This document shows, in pieces, positions 44,178 through 53,004 of a DNA stretch of 64,000 nucleotides. Both the position numbers and the translations under genes were made by a program. The DNA comes from Pseudomonas fluorescens (lineage in GTDB: Bacteria > Pseudomonadota > Gammaproteobacteria > Pseudomonadales > Pseudomonadaceae), in the NCBI RefSeq assembly GCF_002837185.1, contig NZ_KZ477998.1:1-64000 (forward strand), written 5' to 3'. Numbering within the stretch: the first letter of the stretch is position 1; each line of letters starts with the position of its first letter. A model generated the notes under the pieces. That model ran no database searches and was not told the origin of the DNA. It saw only the letters and a list, made by a program, of their open reading frames with translations.

Positions 44178-45407
44178 TCAAAAAAGCACCCTACTACGAA
44201 TCGTGCCGTTGATGTGCTGCAGCTTCTCTTGCGCCAGGTCCGAATACTCGGCATCGACGTCGATCACCACGTAGCCGACCTTCTCGTTGGTCTGCAGGAA
44301 CTGACCGGAGATGTTGATGCCGTTTTCCGCGAAGACCTTGTTGATCTCCATCATCACGCCAGGAATGTTCTGGTGGATGTGCAGCAGACGGTGCTTGCCA
44401 GGGTGAGCCGGCAGGGCCACTTCCGGGAAGTTCACGGACGATACCGAGGTACCGTTGTCGCTGTACTTGACCAGCTTTTCCGAAACTTCCAGGCCGATGT
44501 TGGCCTGGGCTTCAGCGGTGGAACCGCCGATGTGCGGGGTCAGGATCACGTTGTCCAGGCCGCGCAGCGGGCTTTCGAAAATGTCGTCGTTGGAGCGTGG
44601 CTCCACCGGGAACACATCGATGGCGGCGCCGATCAGGTGCTTGTCCTTGATTGCGTCGGCCAGGGCGTCCAGCTCGACCACAGTCCCGCGTGCAGCGTTG
44701 ATCAGGATGCCGCCTTTCTTGATCGCACGGATTTCCTTCTCGCCGATCATCCACTGGGTCTCAGTGGTTTCCGGAACGTGCAGGGTGACGATGTCGGACA
44801 TACCCAGCAGCTCGGTCAGGCTCGACACTTGCGTGGCGTTGCCCAGCGGCAGCTTGGTCAGGGTGTCGTAAAAGAACACCTGCATGCCCAAGCCTTCGGC
44901 AAGGACTGAAAGCTGCGTGCCGATCGAGCCGTAACCGACGATACCCAGCTTCTTGCCGCGAATTTCGAAGGAATTGGCCGCGCTCTTGATCCAGCCGCCA
45001 CGGTGGCAGGAAGCGTTCTTCTCGGGGATACCGCGCAGCAGCAGGATGGCCTCGGCCAGCACCAGCTCCGCGACGGAACGGGTGTTGGAGTACGGTGCGT
45101 TGAACACCGCAATACCGCGCTCGCGCGCCGCGTTGAGGTCGACCTGGTTGGTGCCGATGCAGAAACAGCCGACGGCCACGAGTTTCTTGGCGTGGTCGAA
45201 GATCTCTTCGGTCAGCTGAGTGCGGGAGCGAATGCCGATAAAGTGCGCGTCGGCGATCTTTTCCTTGAGCTGGGCTTCCGGCAGAGAACTGGTGATGTAC
45301 TCAATGCTGGTGTACCCGGCGGCTTTCAGAACGTCGACAGCCGATGGGTGGACGCCTTCCAGAAGAAGGAACTTGATCTTGCTCTTATCGAGAGAAGTCT
45401 TGCTCAT
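44178..45407 (-). CDS. serA: D-3-phosphoglycerate dehydrogenase
   Basis: 409 residues. The NAD-binding Rossmann core has GIVGYGSIGTQLS. Catalytic residues are visible as Arg in NAARGTVVE, Glu in DVFPVEPRS, and His in LTPHIGGST. The C-terminal ACT domain, with HQNIPGVMMEINKVFAENG, binds serine for feedback control. It oxidises 3-phosphoglycerate, the first step of serine synthesis. The start is at 45407 (MSKTSLDKSK); an upstream open stretch to 45458 is not conserved. It is divergent from a D-2-hydroxyglutarate dehydrogenase gene. Confidence 0.95.
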   Translation of the reverse strand: MSKTSLDKSKIKFLLLEGVHPSAVDVLKAAGYTSIEYITSSLPEAQLKEKIADAHFIGIRSRTQLTEEIFDHAKKLVAVGCFCIGTNQVDLNAARERGIAVFNAPYSNTRSVAELVLAEAILLLRGIPEKNASCHRGGWIKSAANSFEIRGKKLGIVGYGSIGTQLSVLAEGLGMQVFFYDTLTKLPLGNATQVSSLTELLGMSDIVTLHVPETTETQWMIGEKEIRAIKKGGILINAARGTVVELDALADAIKDKHLIGAAIDVFPVEPRSNDDIFESPLRGLDNVILTPHIGGSTAEAQANIGLEVSEKLVKYSDNGTSVSSVNFPEVALPAHPGKHRLLHIHQNIPGVMMEINKVFAENGINISGQFLQTNEKVGYVVIDVDAEYSDLAQEKLQHINGTIRSRVLF

Positions 45408-45611
45408 CTGCGTAAACCTGTATCCCGGAGAAAAATGGCAGGGAATCGAGCAGCGCAAGCTGACCCGGACGGCAGGAAAGCCGTCACCGCAGAACGCCCT
45501 TGGGCTCTGTCCTGCGGGGGCGGTATGCTAGCATACGCGCCCCGCTAAACACCTATTCCTGCGACGTGAAGCGTTCTCAGGATGACCATGAATTGTTCGA
45601 GAGTTCTGTCG

Positions 45612-47006
45612 ATGACCCATCCTGCCCTGATTGATGAGCTGAAGACCCTGGTTGAGCCCGGCAAAGTGCTGACCGACGCCGACTCCCTGGAGGCTTACGG
45701 CAAGGATTGGACCAAGCACTTCGCGCCCGCGCCGTGCGCCATCGTCTTCCCCAAGACCACCGAGCAGGTGCAGGCCATTGTCCGTTGGGCCAATAGCCAC
45801 AAGGTGGCGTTGGTGCCGTCCGGCGGGCGCACCGGCCTGTCGGCGGCGGCTGTTGCGGCCAATGGCGAAGTGGTGGTGTCGTTCGACTACATGAACCAGA
45901 TCCTCGACGTGAACCTCACCGACCGTACCGCCGTGTGCCAGCCGGGCGTGGTCACCAAGCAATTGCAGAACGTCGCTGAAGAAAACGGCCTGTATTACCC
46001 GGTGGATTTTGCCTCGTCCGGTTCCAGCCAGATTGGCGGCAATATCGGCACCAATGCCGGCGGGATCAAGGTGATTCGCTACGGCATGACCCGCAACTGG
46101 GTGGCCGGGATGAAAGTGGTCACCGGCAAGGGCGATGTGCTGGAACTGAACCGCGACCTGATCAAGAACGCCACCGGCTACGACATGCGCCAGCTGTTCA
46201 TCGGCGCCGAAGGCACCCTGGGCTTTGTGGTGGAAGCCACCATGCGCCTGGACCGTGCGCCGAAAAACCTCACGGCCATGGTGCTTGGCACCACCGACTT
46301 CGACTCGATCATGCCGGTGCTGCACGCCTTCCAGGGCAAGCTCGACCTGACTGCGTTCGAATTCTTCTCCGACAAGGCCCTGGCCAAGGTCCTCGGCCGT
46401 GGCGATGTGCCGGCGCCGTTCGAAACCGAATGCCCGTTCTACGCACTGCTGGAATTCGAAGCCACCACCGAAGAAGTCGCCAACCACGCCCTGGAAACCT
46501 TTGAGCACTGCGTCGAGCAGGGCTGGGTGCTGGACGGCGTGATGAGCCAGAGCGAAACCCAACTGCACAACCTGTGGAAACTGCGCGAGTACATCTCCGA
46601 GACAATTTCCCACTGGACCCCGTACAAAAACGATATTTCGGTCACCGTGTCCAAGGTGCCGGCGTTCCTCAGCGAAATTGACGCAATCGTCGGCGAACAT
46701 TACCCGGATTTCGAAATCGTCTGGTTCGGTCACATTGGCGACGGTAACCTGCACCTGAACATCCTCAAGCCGGAAAACCTGAGCAAGGACGAGTTCTTCG
46801 CCAAGTGCGCCACCGTCAACAAGTGGGTGTTCGAGACCGTCGCCAAGTACAACGGCTCGATCTCCGCCGAACACGGCGTGGGCATGACCAAACGCGATTA
46901 CCTGACCTACAGCCGCTCGCCGGTTGAAATCGAATACATGAAGGCCGTGAAAGCGGTGTTCGACCCGAACGGGATCATGAACCCTGGCAAGATCTTCGCT
47001 GTTTAA
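45612..47006 (+). CDS. FAD-linked D-2-hydroxyglutarate dehydrogenase
   Basis: 464 residues. An FAD_binding_4 domain (about 1-220) includes PSGGRTGLSAAA and SGSSQIGGNIGTNAGGIK, and a C-terminal FAD-oxidase domain contains the metal-binding HIGDGNLHLNI. This is the D-LDH/D2HGDH family. In Pseudomonas, D2HGDH recycles D-2-hydroxyglutarate made by SerA, and the divergent serA next door supports that role. ATG 45612 (MTHPALIDEL) is chosen; 45582 is possible. A FAH-family gene follows 22 nt later and is probably co-transcribed. Confidence 0.87.
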   Translation: MTHPALIDELKTLVEPGKVLTDADSLEAYGKDWTKHFAPAPCAIVFPKTTEQVQAIVRWANSHKVALVPSGGRTGLSAAAVAANGEVVVSFDYMNQILDVNLTDRTAVCQPGVVTKQLQNVAEENGLYYPVDFASSGSSQIGGNIGTNAGGIKVIRYGMTRNWVAGMKVVTGKGDVLELNRDLIKNATGYDMRQLFIGAEGTLGFVVEATMRLDRAPKNLTAMVLGTTDFDSIMPVLHAFQGKLDLTAFEFFSDKALAKVLGRGDVPAPFETECPFYALLEFEATTEEVANHALETFEHCVEQGWVLDGVMSQSETQLHNLWKLREYISETISHWTPYKNDISVTVSKVPAFLSEIDAIVGEHYPDFEIVWFGHIGDGNLHLNILKPENLSKDEFFAKCATVNKWVFETVAKYNGSISAEHGVGMTKRDYLTYSRSPVEIEYMKAVKAVFDPNGIMNPGKIFAV

Positions 47007-47028
47007 CCGCCCCTGAAGGAGTCGTTTC

Positions 47029-47694
47029 ATGAGCTACCAGCACAAGTATATCGACGGCACCAACATCCACTTCCCTGTGGGTAAAGTGGTGTGTATCGGG
47101 CGTAACTATGCCGAACATGCCAAGGAACTGGACAACCCGGTACCCACCGAGCCGTTGCTGTTCATCAAGCCGGGCAGTTGCGTGGTGCCGCTGGAAGGCG
47201 GTTTCGCCATTCCCACCGAGCGCGGTTCGGTGCATTACGAAGCGGAGATCGCCGTGCTGATCGGCAAGCCGTTGTCGAACAAGCCAAGCCGCGAAGAAGT
47301 GCTGGACGCTATCTCCGGCTTCGCCCCGGCCCTGGACCTGACCCTGCGCGACAAACAGGCTGAGCTCAAGGCCAAGGGCCTGCCATGGGAGATCGCCAAG
47401 TCGTTCGACGGCGCTGCGGTGATCGCGCCTTTCGTGGTCGGGAGCACGTTCGCCGACGTCACCGATATCGGCATTCGCCTGACCATCAATGGCGAAGTGC
47501 GTCAGAACGGCAACAGTGCGCAGATGCTCAACCCGATCGTACCGATGATCCAACACATGGCCGGCTGCTTCTCGCTGCAGGCCGGTGATGTGATCCTGAC
47601 CGGCACACCGGCGGGCGTCGGGCCGTTGAATGTGGGTGACAAGCTGGTGCTGGAATTGTCGGGCGTCAACCGCTTCGAAAGCGTGGTGCGCTGA
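47029..47694 (+). CDS. Fumarylacetoacetate hydrolase family protein
   Basis: 221 residues of the FAHD1-like group. The metal-binding acidic residues lie in HYEAEIAVLIGK and the preceding conserved KVVCIGRNYAEHAKEL is typical of acylpyruvate hydrolases/oxaloacetate decarboxylases. It probably cleaves a 2-keto acid derivative. AAGGAG lies 8 nt upstream. It sits in one transcript with the D2HGDH gene, 22 nt apart, which suggests side-product clean-up of keto acids. Confidence 0.87.
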   Translation: MSYQHKYIDGTNIHFPVGKVVCIGRNYAEHAKELDNPVPTEPLLFIKPGSCVVPLEGGFAIPTERGSVHYEAEIAVLIGKPLSNKPSREEVLDAISGFAPALDLTLRDKQAELKAKGLPWEIAKSFDGAAVIAPFVVGSTFADVTDIGIRLTINGEVRQNGNSAQMLNPIVPMIQHMAGCFSLQAGDVILTGTPAGVGPLNVGDKLVLELSGVNRFESVVR

Positions 47695-47719
47695 CTATCC
47701 GCACACATGCTGTAAAAAA

Positions 47720-47808
47720 TGTGGGAGGGGGCTTGCCCCCGATTGCAGTGTGTCAGCCAGCTAACCTGTGCCTGACACTCCGCTATCGGGGGCAAGCCCC
47801 CTCCCACA
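47720..47808. repeat. REP doublet (REPIN), 89 bp
   Basis: Perfect arms start at 47720 and 47785, in the 247-nt gap before the SdiA-regulated paralogues. Confidence 0.9.
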
Positions 47809-47941
47809 TTGGTTTTGTGTGTGTTCACTACTATCGCTTTTGCATTTTTTTCACACGCCACCCGGATAATCCCGAACTTCTCGCGCAGGCCTCTGGATCC
47901 TGTGCTATCCCCTACAGCCGACTTTCCGGAAAAAGCGCCCC

Positions 47942-48868
47942 ATGGCCGTGCCTCTGCCCACCTCCAAACCTACGCTTCGCTCGCGCCTGACCATGCGCTG
48001 GTATTCCTGGGTGTTTCTGGCCGGTGCGATCCTGTATGGCATCGCCTGGGCCATGCACTGGGACGATCGTGGCGTGCTGTGGGTGCTGGAGGGTTTTGAA
48101 AGCCCGGCCGAACGCCGGGAGAGTGTGTGGCTGCCGGACTATCACGTGGTCATAGACGCCAAGCTGCTGCCGGGTATGGAGAAGGATGAGGCTTCGGACC
48201 TGTCCTACAACCCCCAGACCAAAACCCTGTTTTCCGTGATGGGCAAGAACCCGTTCCTGGTGGAGCTGAGCCTGCAAGGCGATGTGCTGCGCAAGATGCC
48301 GCTCAATGGCTGGAACAACCCGGAAGGCGTGACGGTGATGGAGAATGGCCTGATGGCCGTGGTCGATGAGCGCCAGCACAGCCTGACCCTCATCAAGGTC
48401 GACGCGGGCACCACGGCGTTGAACAAGGCCGATTTCCCCAGTTATGACCTTGGCCCGTCCGCGGACCAGAACAAAGCCTTTGAAGCCATTACCTGGGACA
48501 AGCGCAACCAGCAGCTCGTGTTGGGCGAAGAGCGCCCACCGGCGCTGTTCACCTGGAAAAGCAGCGGCAGCCAGACCCTGGTTGGCGACAAGCAAAAACT
48601 GGCCAGCACCGAGCTTGATATGCGCAACCTCTCGGCGCTGGCCGTGGACCCGCGTACCGGGCATCTGCTGGTACTGTCGGCCGACTCCCACCTGTTGCTG
48701 GAGCTGGACGAGAAGGGTGAGCAAGTCAGCTTCATGACCTTGCTGGGTGGCTTCAATGGTCTGAAGGACACCATCCCGCGTGCCGAAGGCGTGACCATGG
48801 ACGAGAGCGGTACGCTGTATATCGTCAGCGAGCCGAATCTGTTTTATCGTTTTGAGAAACAGAAATAA
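47942..48868 (+). CDS. SdiA-regulated domain-containing protein (paralogue 1)
   Basis: 308 residues with an N-terminal membrane anchor (about 18-38, WYSWVFLAGAILYGIAWAM) and a YjiK/SdiA-regulated beta-propeller-like periplasmic domain (SDLSYNPQTKTLFSVMGKNP through ESGTLYIVSEPNLFYRFEK). The function of the family is unknown; the E. coli homologue is controlled by SdiA. It is a tandem paralogue of the next gene, which starts 120 nt downstream. Confidence 0.82.
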   Translation: MAVPLPTSKPTLRSRLTMRWYSWVFLAGAILYGIAWAMHWDDRGVLWVLEGFESPAERRESVWLPDYHVVIDAKLLPGMEKDEASDLSYNPQTKTLFSVMGKNPFLVELSLQGDVLRKMPLNGWNNPEGVTVMENGLMAVVDERQHSLTLIKVDAGTTALNKADFPSYDLGPSADQNKAFEAITWDKRNQQLVLGEERPPALFTWKSSGSQTLVGDKQKLASTELDMRNLSALAVDPRTGHLLVLSADSHLLLELDEKGEQVSFMTLLGGFNGLKDTIPRAEGVTMDESGTLYIVSEPNLFYRFEKQK

Positions 48869-48988
48869 CGCACGTTTACGTCAGGGAATTCTCCATGAGC
48901 GGCATTTACCGCGCAGTCCGGTGCGTTTAAGTTTAAATTCAGGCGACCTTGATATCTATTCGCCAGTTTTTTCACCGAGCCCGCCCCG

Positions 48989-49897
48989 ATGCGTCGACTT
49001 GCCCGCCCCAAACCCGCTTTAGTCATCTTGATTCTGATTGCCCTGGTTGCCGCCGGGGTCGTTGCGCAGCAGTTCCGTCTGTTCGAACGTGCCTGGTTCA
49101 ACTGGCAAGTGTGGCATCAGCCAGCCGGTGAACGCAGCATAGGCCTGGCCGATTACCGCGTGTCCCTGGAGGGCCAGGTGATCGAAGGACTCGACGACGA
49201 TGTGTCGGCTCTCACCTACGACCCGGTGCGCAAAAGCCTGTTTACCGTCACCAATAAAAACGCCGAGCTGGTCGAGCTGTCCCTGCAGGGCAAGATCCTG
49301 CGGCGTATTCCCCTGGTGGGGTTTGGCGATGCCGAGGCGGTGGAGTTCATCAGTGACAACATCTATGTGATCAGCGACGAGCGTCAGCAGCGGCTGATCA
49401 AAGTGCATGTGGATGACGACACCCAGTTTCTCGATGCCGCCGATGCGGAGCAAATGACCCTGGGCGTGCACATTGGCAGCAACAAGGGATTTGAGGGCCT
49501 GGCCTATGACTCGGTGGGCAAGCGCCTGTTCGTCGCCAAGGAGCGCGACCCGATGGTGATTTATGAGGTCCACGGTTTTCCCCACGTCAAGGCGGAAAAA
49601 ACCTACTCGGTGCACGTGATCAACAACCCCAAGCGCGATGCAGGGTTGTTTGTGCGCGACCTGTCGAGCCTGCAATACGACGAGCGCAGCGGCCATTTGC
49701 TGGCGCTGTCGGATGAGTCGTTTCTGGTGCTGGAGCTGGACATCGACGGTCGCCCGCTGAGCAGTCTGTCGCTGCTCAACGGGCGCCATGGCCTGAAAAA
49801 ACGTGTGCCTCAGGCCGAAGGAGTCGCCATGGACGACGAGGGCACGCTGTATCTGGTCAGTGAGCCGAACCTGTTTTACGTGTTCAAAAAGCCCTGA
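48989..49897 (+). CDS. SdiA-regulated domain-containing protein (paralogue 2)
   Basis: 302 residues with the same layout as the preceding gene: a membrane anchor (about 10-29) and the same propeller motifs (SALTYDPVRKSLFTVTNKNA, DDEGTLYLVSEPNLFYVFKK). The two share clear identity and arose by duplication. Its TGA stop (49895-49897) abuts the stop of the convergent aaaA gene with no gap, so there is no room for a separate terminator. Confidence 0.82.
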   Translation: MRRLARPKPALVILILIALVAAGVVAQQFRLFERAWFNWQVWHQPAGERSIGLADYRVSLEGQVIEGLDDDVSALTYDPVRKSLFTVTNKNAELVELSLQGKILRRIPLVGFGDAEAVEFISDNIYVISDERQQRLIKVHVDDDTQFLDAADAEQMTLGVHIGSNKGFEGLAYDSVGKRLFVAKERDPMVIYEVHGFPHVKAEKTYSVHVINNPKRDAGLFVRDLSSLQYDERSGHLLALSDESFLVLELDIDGRPLSSLSLLNGRHGLKKRVPQAEGVAMDDEGTLYLVSEPNLFYVFKKP

Positions 49898-51844
49898 TCA
49901 GAACATCCACTGTACGCCCAGAGAGTAGCCGGTCTGGCTGCCCTCGGCATGGCCGAGCCGACCGTTCACTTCGGCGTACACCCCCAGTTGTGGGGTAATC
50001 GCCAATTGGCTGCCGATCTGCGCGCGACCGAAGCTTTTGTCGACTGAGCCCAGTTTGGCCGTGCGCGCCTGGCCATCGGCGCGGGCGGTCAGTTGCAGCT
50101 CGTCGAGACGCCCGTCGGCCAGTTCCTTGACCCACGCGAGATTGCCGTAAGGCATCAGGCTCATGCTGTAAGGCAGGGCGACGGCTCCGCGCACGCGCCA
50201 ACCCAGGCTGGCTTCCAGGGAGTCGAATGTCTGTTCTTCGTACTCAAGGGACGTGCGCAGGTTCTGCTTCTCGTGGAACTGATCGATGCGGTAATGGCTG
50301 TAATCGAGCCCGGCGAAAGGGCCGCTTTTGATTGCGCCGAAATCGAAGTCATAGCCGCCCAGCACCCGTGCGCCCAGGGACAGAGCGTCGGTGTTGCCGG
50401 TCAGTTGCTGGTTGAGCAGGATCGGCCCGCCATTGGCCTGAATCAGCAGGTTGCGCTTGGAATCAAAGCGCGTATGGCCGACGCTCAGGTCACCGGCCAG
50501 CCAGCTCGGCCCGCCGTCGTTGAGCAGGGCGTAGACCGATGCTTGCCAGGTGTCGCTGTCCAGTTTGCCGCGATGCTCCAGTTTATCGCGCCCGTTGAGG
50601 TAGCTCAGGCTGGCGCCGATGTTCAGGCTTGAACTGAGTTGATAGTCGCCCAACGCGTGCACACCCAAGCGGCGGGCCTCAGGGTTGAGCGGGGTGTCGA
50701 AGCCATTGTCCGGGTTGTATTCCCCGTCCACGCCGACCTCGCCATCAAAGCTGCCGACCTCGCGACTGGCGGCCTGCAGGGTCAGCCAGCGGCGATCATG
50801 CAGGCGCACCAGCGCCTGATGCTGGCGCTGCAGGTTGTCCTGCATATTGCGGGCGACGGCGCCGCCCGAGGCGGTCGAGGCCATCAAATCGGCGTTGGTC
50901 AGCTCCAGCACCAGGCGGCTGAGCAGGCGCGAATAGTCGCGCAGGCGCTGGTCGATGCGCGCCTGGCCGAAGGCGTCGGTGAGCACGGCTTTGTTGTCTT
51001 CGCTCGGGTCGTGCCAGGTCGAGCCGCCGGGGATTTTCGGGTTGTCGGTCTGGGTGTAGCCGTCCAGGTCGCCCAGCTCCCAGTTGGTGGCCTCGATATA
51101 CAGGATCGGGATATTCAGCGGTTCGAACGGTTCGCCATCGCTGCAGCAGCCGGTGCCCTTGGGGTATTGCGGGTCCAGGCCGGGGTTGGTGAACAAGGGG
51201 ATATTCAATTCCCTGGCGATCTGGAAGGTGTGTTCGCGCAACGCCGCCAGGCCCGGGTTGGCCGTACTGTTCTGACCGGCGTGGGCGTACATCATGTCGC
51301 CGGTGATCAGGCTGTCGAGGTTGATCATCGCGAGCATATTGGCGCGCTGGCTTGCGCTCAGTGAGTCGACGAAGGCCCTGGAGCCGCGCAGGCCTTCTTC
51401 TTCCGCGCCGAAGCCGACCACCTGTAAACCATTTTCCAGTTGCAGCCCGCCCAGGTTCTTCGCCACCTCGGTCAGCACGCTGGCGCCGGAGCCGTTGTCA
51501 TCCAGGCCTTGCAGGGTGGGGCGGCCGAAGTAGGTGTCGAAGTGCGCGCCAATCACTACGTACTGCGCCTTGGTGCCGGCGGCGTAGGCCACGACATTTT
51601 GCGAGGCGCGACTGCCGTTGTTCCAGGTGAAGTTTTGCCGACTGAGGTTGTAGGCCGTGCCCATCTGGCTCTGCATCCAATCGGCGGCGCCGGCGAAATT
51701 GGCGGTGCCGCGATAACGGCCGGGGTAGTCGTTGATCAGCTTTTCCAGGGTGGTGTTGGCGTGCTGGCCGTAGTCATAGGCCTGCAAGTGTGTCGACAGC
51801 AGGGCGCCGGCAACGCTGACAGCGAGGGCTAGGGGCTTTATCAC
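49898..51844 (-). CDS. aaaA: Autotransporter M28 aminopeptidase AaaA
   Basis: 648 residues. After a signal peptide (about 1-22), an M28 zinc peptidase domain (about 30-330) carries the ligands H101 (GAHFDTYFG), D115 (GLDDNGSG), E149/E150 (GAEEEGLRG) and D177 (NLDSL). The C-terminal autotransporter beta-barrel (about 380-648) ends SLGVQWMF. P. aeruginosa AaaA (PA0328, recalled) is a surface-exposed arginine-specific aminopeptidase of this size. It is monocistronic, with a 351-nt gap upstream. Confidence 0.9.
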   Translation of the reverse strand: MIKPLALAVSVAGALLSTHLQAYDYGQHANTTLEKLINDYPGRYRGTANFAGAADWMQSQMGTAYNLSRQNFTWNNGSRASQNVVAYAAGTKAQYVVIGAHFDTYFGRPTLQGLDDNGSGASVLTEVAKNLGGLQLENGLQVVGFGAEEEGLRGSRAFVDSLSASQRANMLAMINLDSLITGDMMYAHAGQNSTANPGLAALREHTFQIARELNIPLFTNPGLDPQYPKGTGCCSDGEPFEPLNIPILYIEATNWELGDLDGYTQTDNPKIPGGSTWHDPSEDNKAVLTDAFGQARIDQRLRDYSRLLSRLVLELTNADLMASTASGGAVARNMQDNLQRQHQALVRLHDRRWLTLQAASREVGSFDGEVGVDGEYNPDNGFDTPLNPEARRLGVHALGDYQLSSSLNIGASLSYLNGRDKLEHRGKLDSDTWQASVYALLNDGGPSWLAGDLSVGHTRFDSKRNLLIQANGGPILLNQQLTGNTDALSLGARVLGGYDFDFGAIKSGPFAGLDYSHYRIDQFHEKQNLRTSLEYEEQTFDSLEASLGWRVRGAVALPYSMSLMPYGNLAWVKELADGRLDELQLTARADGQARTAKLGSVDKSFGRAQIGSQLAITPQLGVYAEVNGRLGHAEGSQTGYSLGVQWMF

Positions 51845-52195
51845 AGGGTCTTCCTTGAGGTGATGGGAGGTTCAAGCCCAGACGCTTTGCACAATGCGCG
51901 CCTCATTCCGTGGGCGGCTGCGAATTGGCGCATTGGTAAACGCGTGGGTCGCCTGGTTGTAATTTGTAACGGATTGGATACCAGGCGGGCCGTGACAGAG
52001 CGCACGGTTTTGGAAAGGAGTGCTGCGAAAAGTAGCGTTTGTGTTACATAAATCCAGAGTGGAGCACATATCAAATGTGGGAGGGGGCTTGCTCCCGATT
52101 GCAGTGTGTCAGTCAGCCTATCGGGTACTGATATACCGCTATCGGGGGCAAGCCCCCTCCCACATTAGAACTGCCACATTGGAGTTGTGGTGTTT
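51845..52195. other. 351-nt gap between aaaA and rpiA
   Basis: It contains the aaaA leader and presumed promoter (an AT-richer stretch with TTACAAATTACAACC on the minus strand near 51957-51971) and a REPIN (52076-52164) near the rpiA end. I see no gene. Confidence 0.5.
52076..52164. repeat. REP doublet (REPIN), 89 bp
   Basis: Arms start at 52076 (one change, CTCCCGAT) and 52141, downstream of rpiA and upstream of aaaA. Confidence 0.88.
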
Positions 52196-52867
52196 TTAGG
52201 CTTTGAGGGTTTTTACGCCTTCCGGGGTGCCCAACAGCAGCACGTCCGCCGGGCGTGCGGCGAACAGGCCGTTGGTAACCACGCCGACAATGGCGTTGAT
52301 CCGGGTTTCCAGTTCAACCGGGTGGGTGATCTGCATGTTGAACACATCGAGGATGATGTTGCCGTTATCGGTCAACACGCCTTCGCGGTACACCGGGTCG
52401 CCGCCCAGTTTCACCAGCTCGCGGGCCACGTGGCTGCGGGCCATCGGGATGACTTCCACCGGCAGCGGGAAAGCACCGAGTACCGGCACCAGCTTGCTGG
52501 CGTCGGCGATGCAAATGAAGGTCTTGGCCACCGCCGCGACGATCTTCTCGCGGGTCAGGGCTGCGCCGCCGCCCTTGATCAGGTTCAGGTGTTCATCGCT
52601 TTCGTCCGCGCCGTCGATGTAGAACTCCAGGTCGCTTACGGTGTTGAGCTCGTACACCGGAATGCCATGGCCTTTGAGGCGTGCGGCGGTCGCTTCGGAG
52701 CTGGCCACTGCGCCATCGAACGCGCCTTTGTGCTGGGCCAGCGCATCGATAAAGCAGTTGGCAGTGGAGCCGGTGCCGACACCGACGACGCTCTTGTCGT
52801 CGAGTTTGGGAAGGATTAAATCGACGGCGGCCTGGGCCACTGCCTGTTTGAGTTGATCCTGGGTCAT
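52196..52867 (-). CDS. rpiA: Ribose-5-phosphate isomerase A
   Basis: 223 residues, close to the family length. Active-site elements are [16 protein letters not shown] (substrate loop), [38 protein letters not shown] (with the catalytic Asp and Glu) and the conserved [18 protein letters not shown]. It interconverts ribose-5-phosphate and ribulose-5-phosphate. It is divergent from ilvA with 137 nt between starts, the same arrangement as in other pseudomonads. Confidence 0.96.
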   Translation of the reverse strand: MTQDQLKQAVAQAAVDLILPKLDDKSVVGVGTGSTANCFIDALAQHKGAFDGAVASSEATAARLKGHGIPVYELNTVSDLEFYIDGADESDEHLNLIKGGGAALTREKIVAAVAKTFICIADASKLVPVLGAFPLPVEVIPMARSHVARELVKLGGDPVYREGVLTDNGNIILDVFNMQITHPVELETRINAIVGVVTNGLFAARPADVLLLGTPEGVKTLKA

Positions 52868-53004
52868 GCGGGCTCCGGAGCGGGCGGGGAGTTATCGAGG
52901 GCGGCGAGTATACCCCAACAAACCTTGGGATTCGTGTGGTCTCCCGGCCAAAACCCGGGTTAGACTCCGTGGTCCTGCCCAACCCCCGAAGTAGATGCCT
53001 GCCG

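Noticed and set aside
45528..47030. Minus-strand open frame of 500 codons opposite the D2HGDH gene
   Set aside because: Antisense shadow; the plus-strand product has complete FAD-enzyme motifs.
47701..47990. Plus-strand open frames across the REPIN before the SdiA-regulated genes
   Set aside because: They read through REP arms (MGGGLPPIAV-like translations), which recurs at every REPIN in the window and is not coding.
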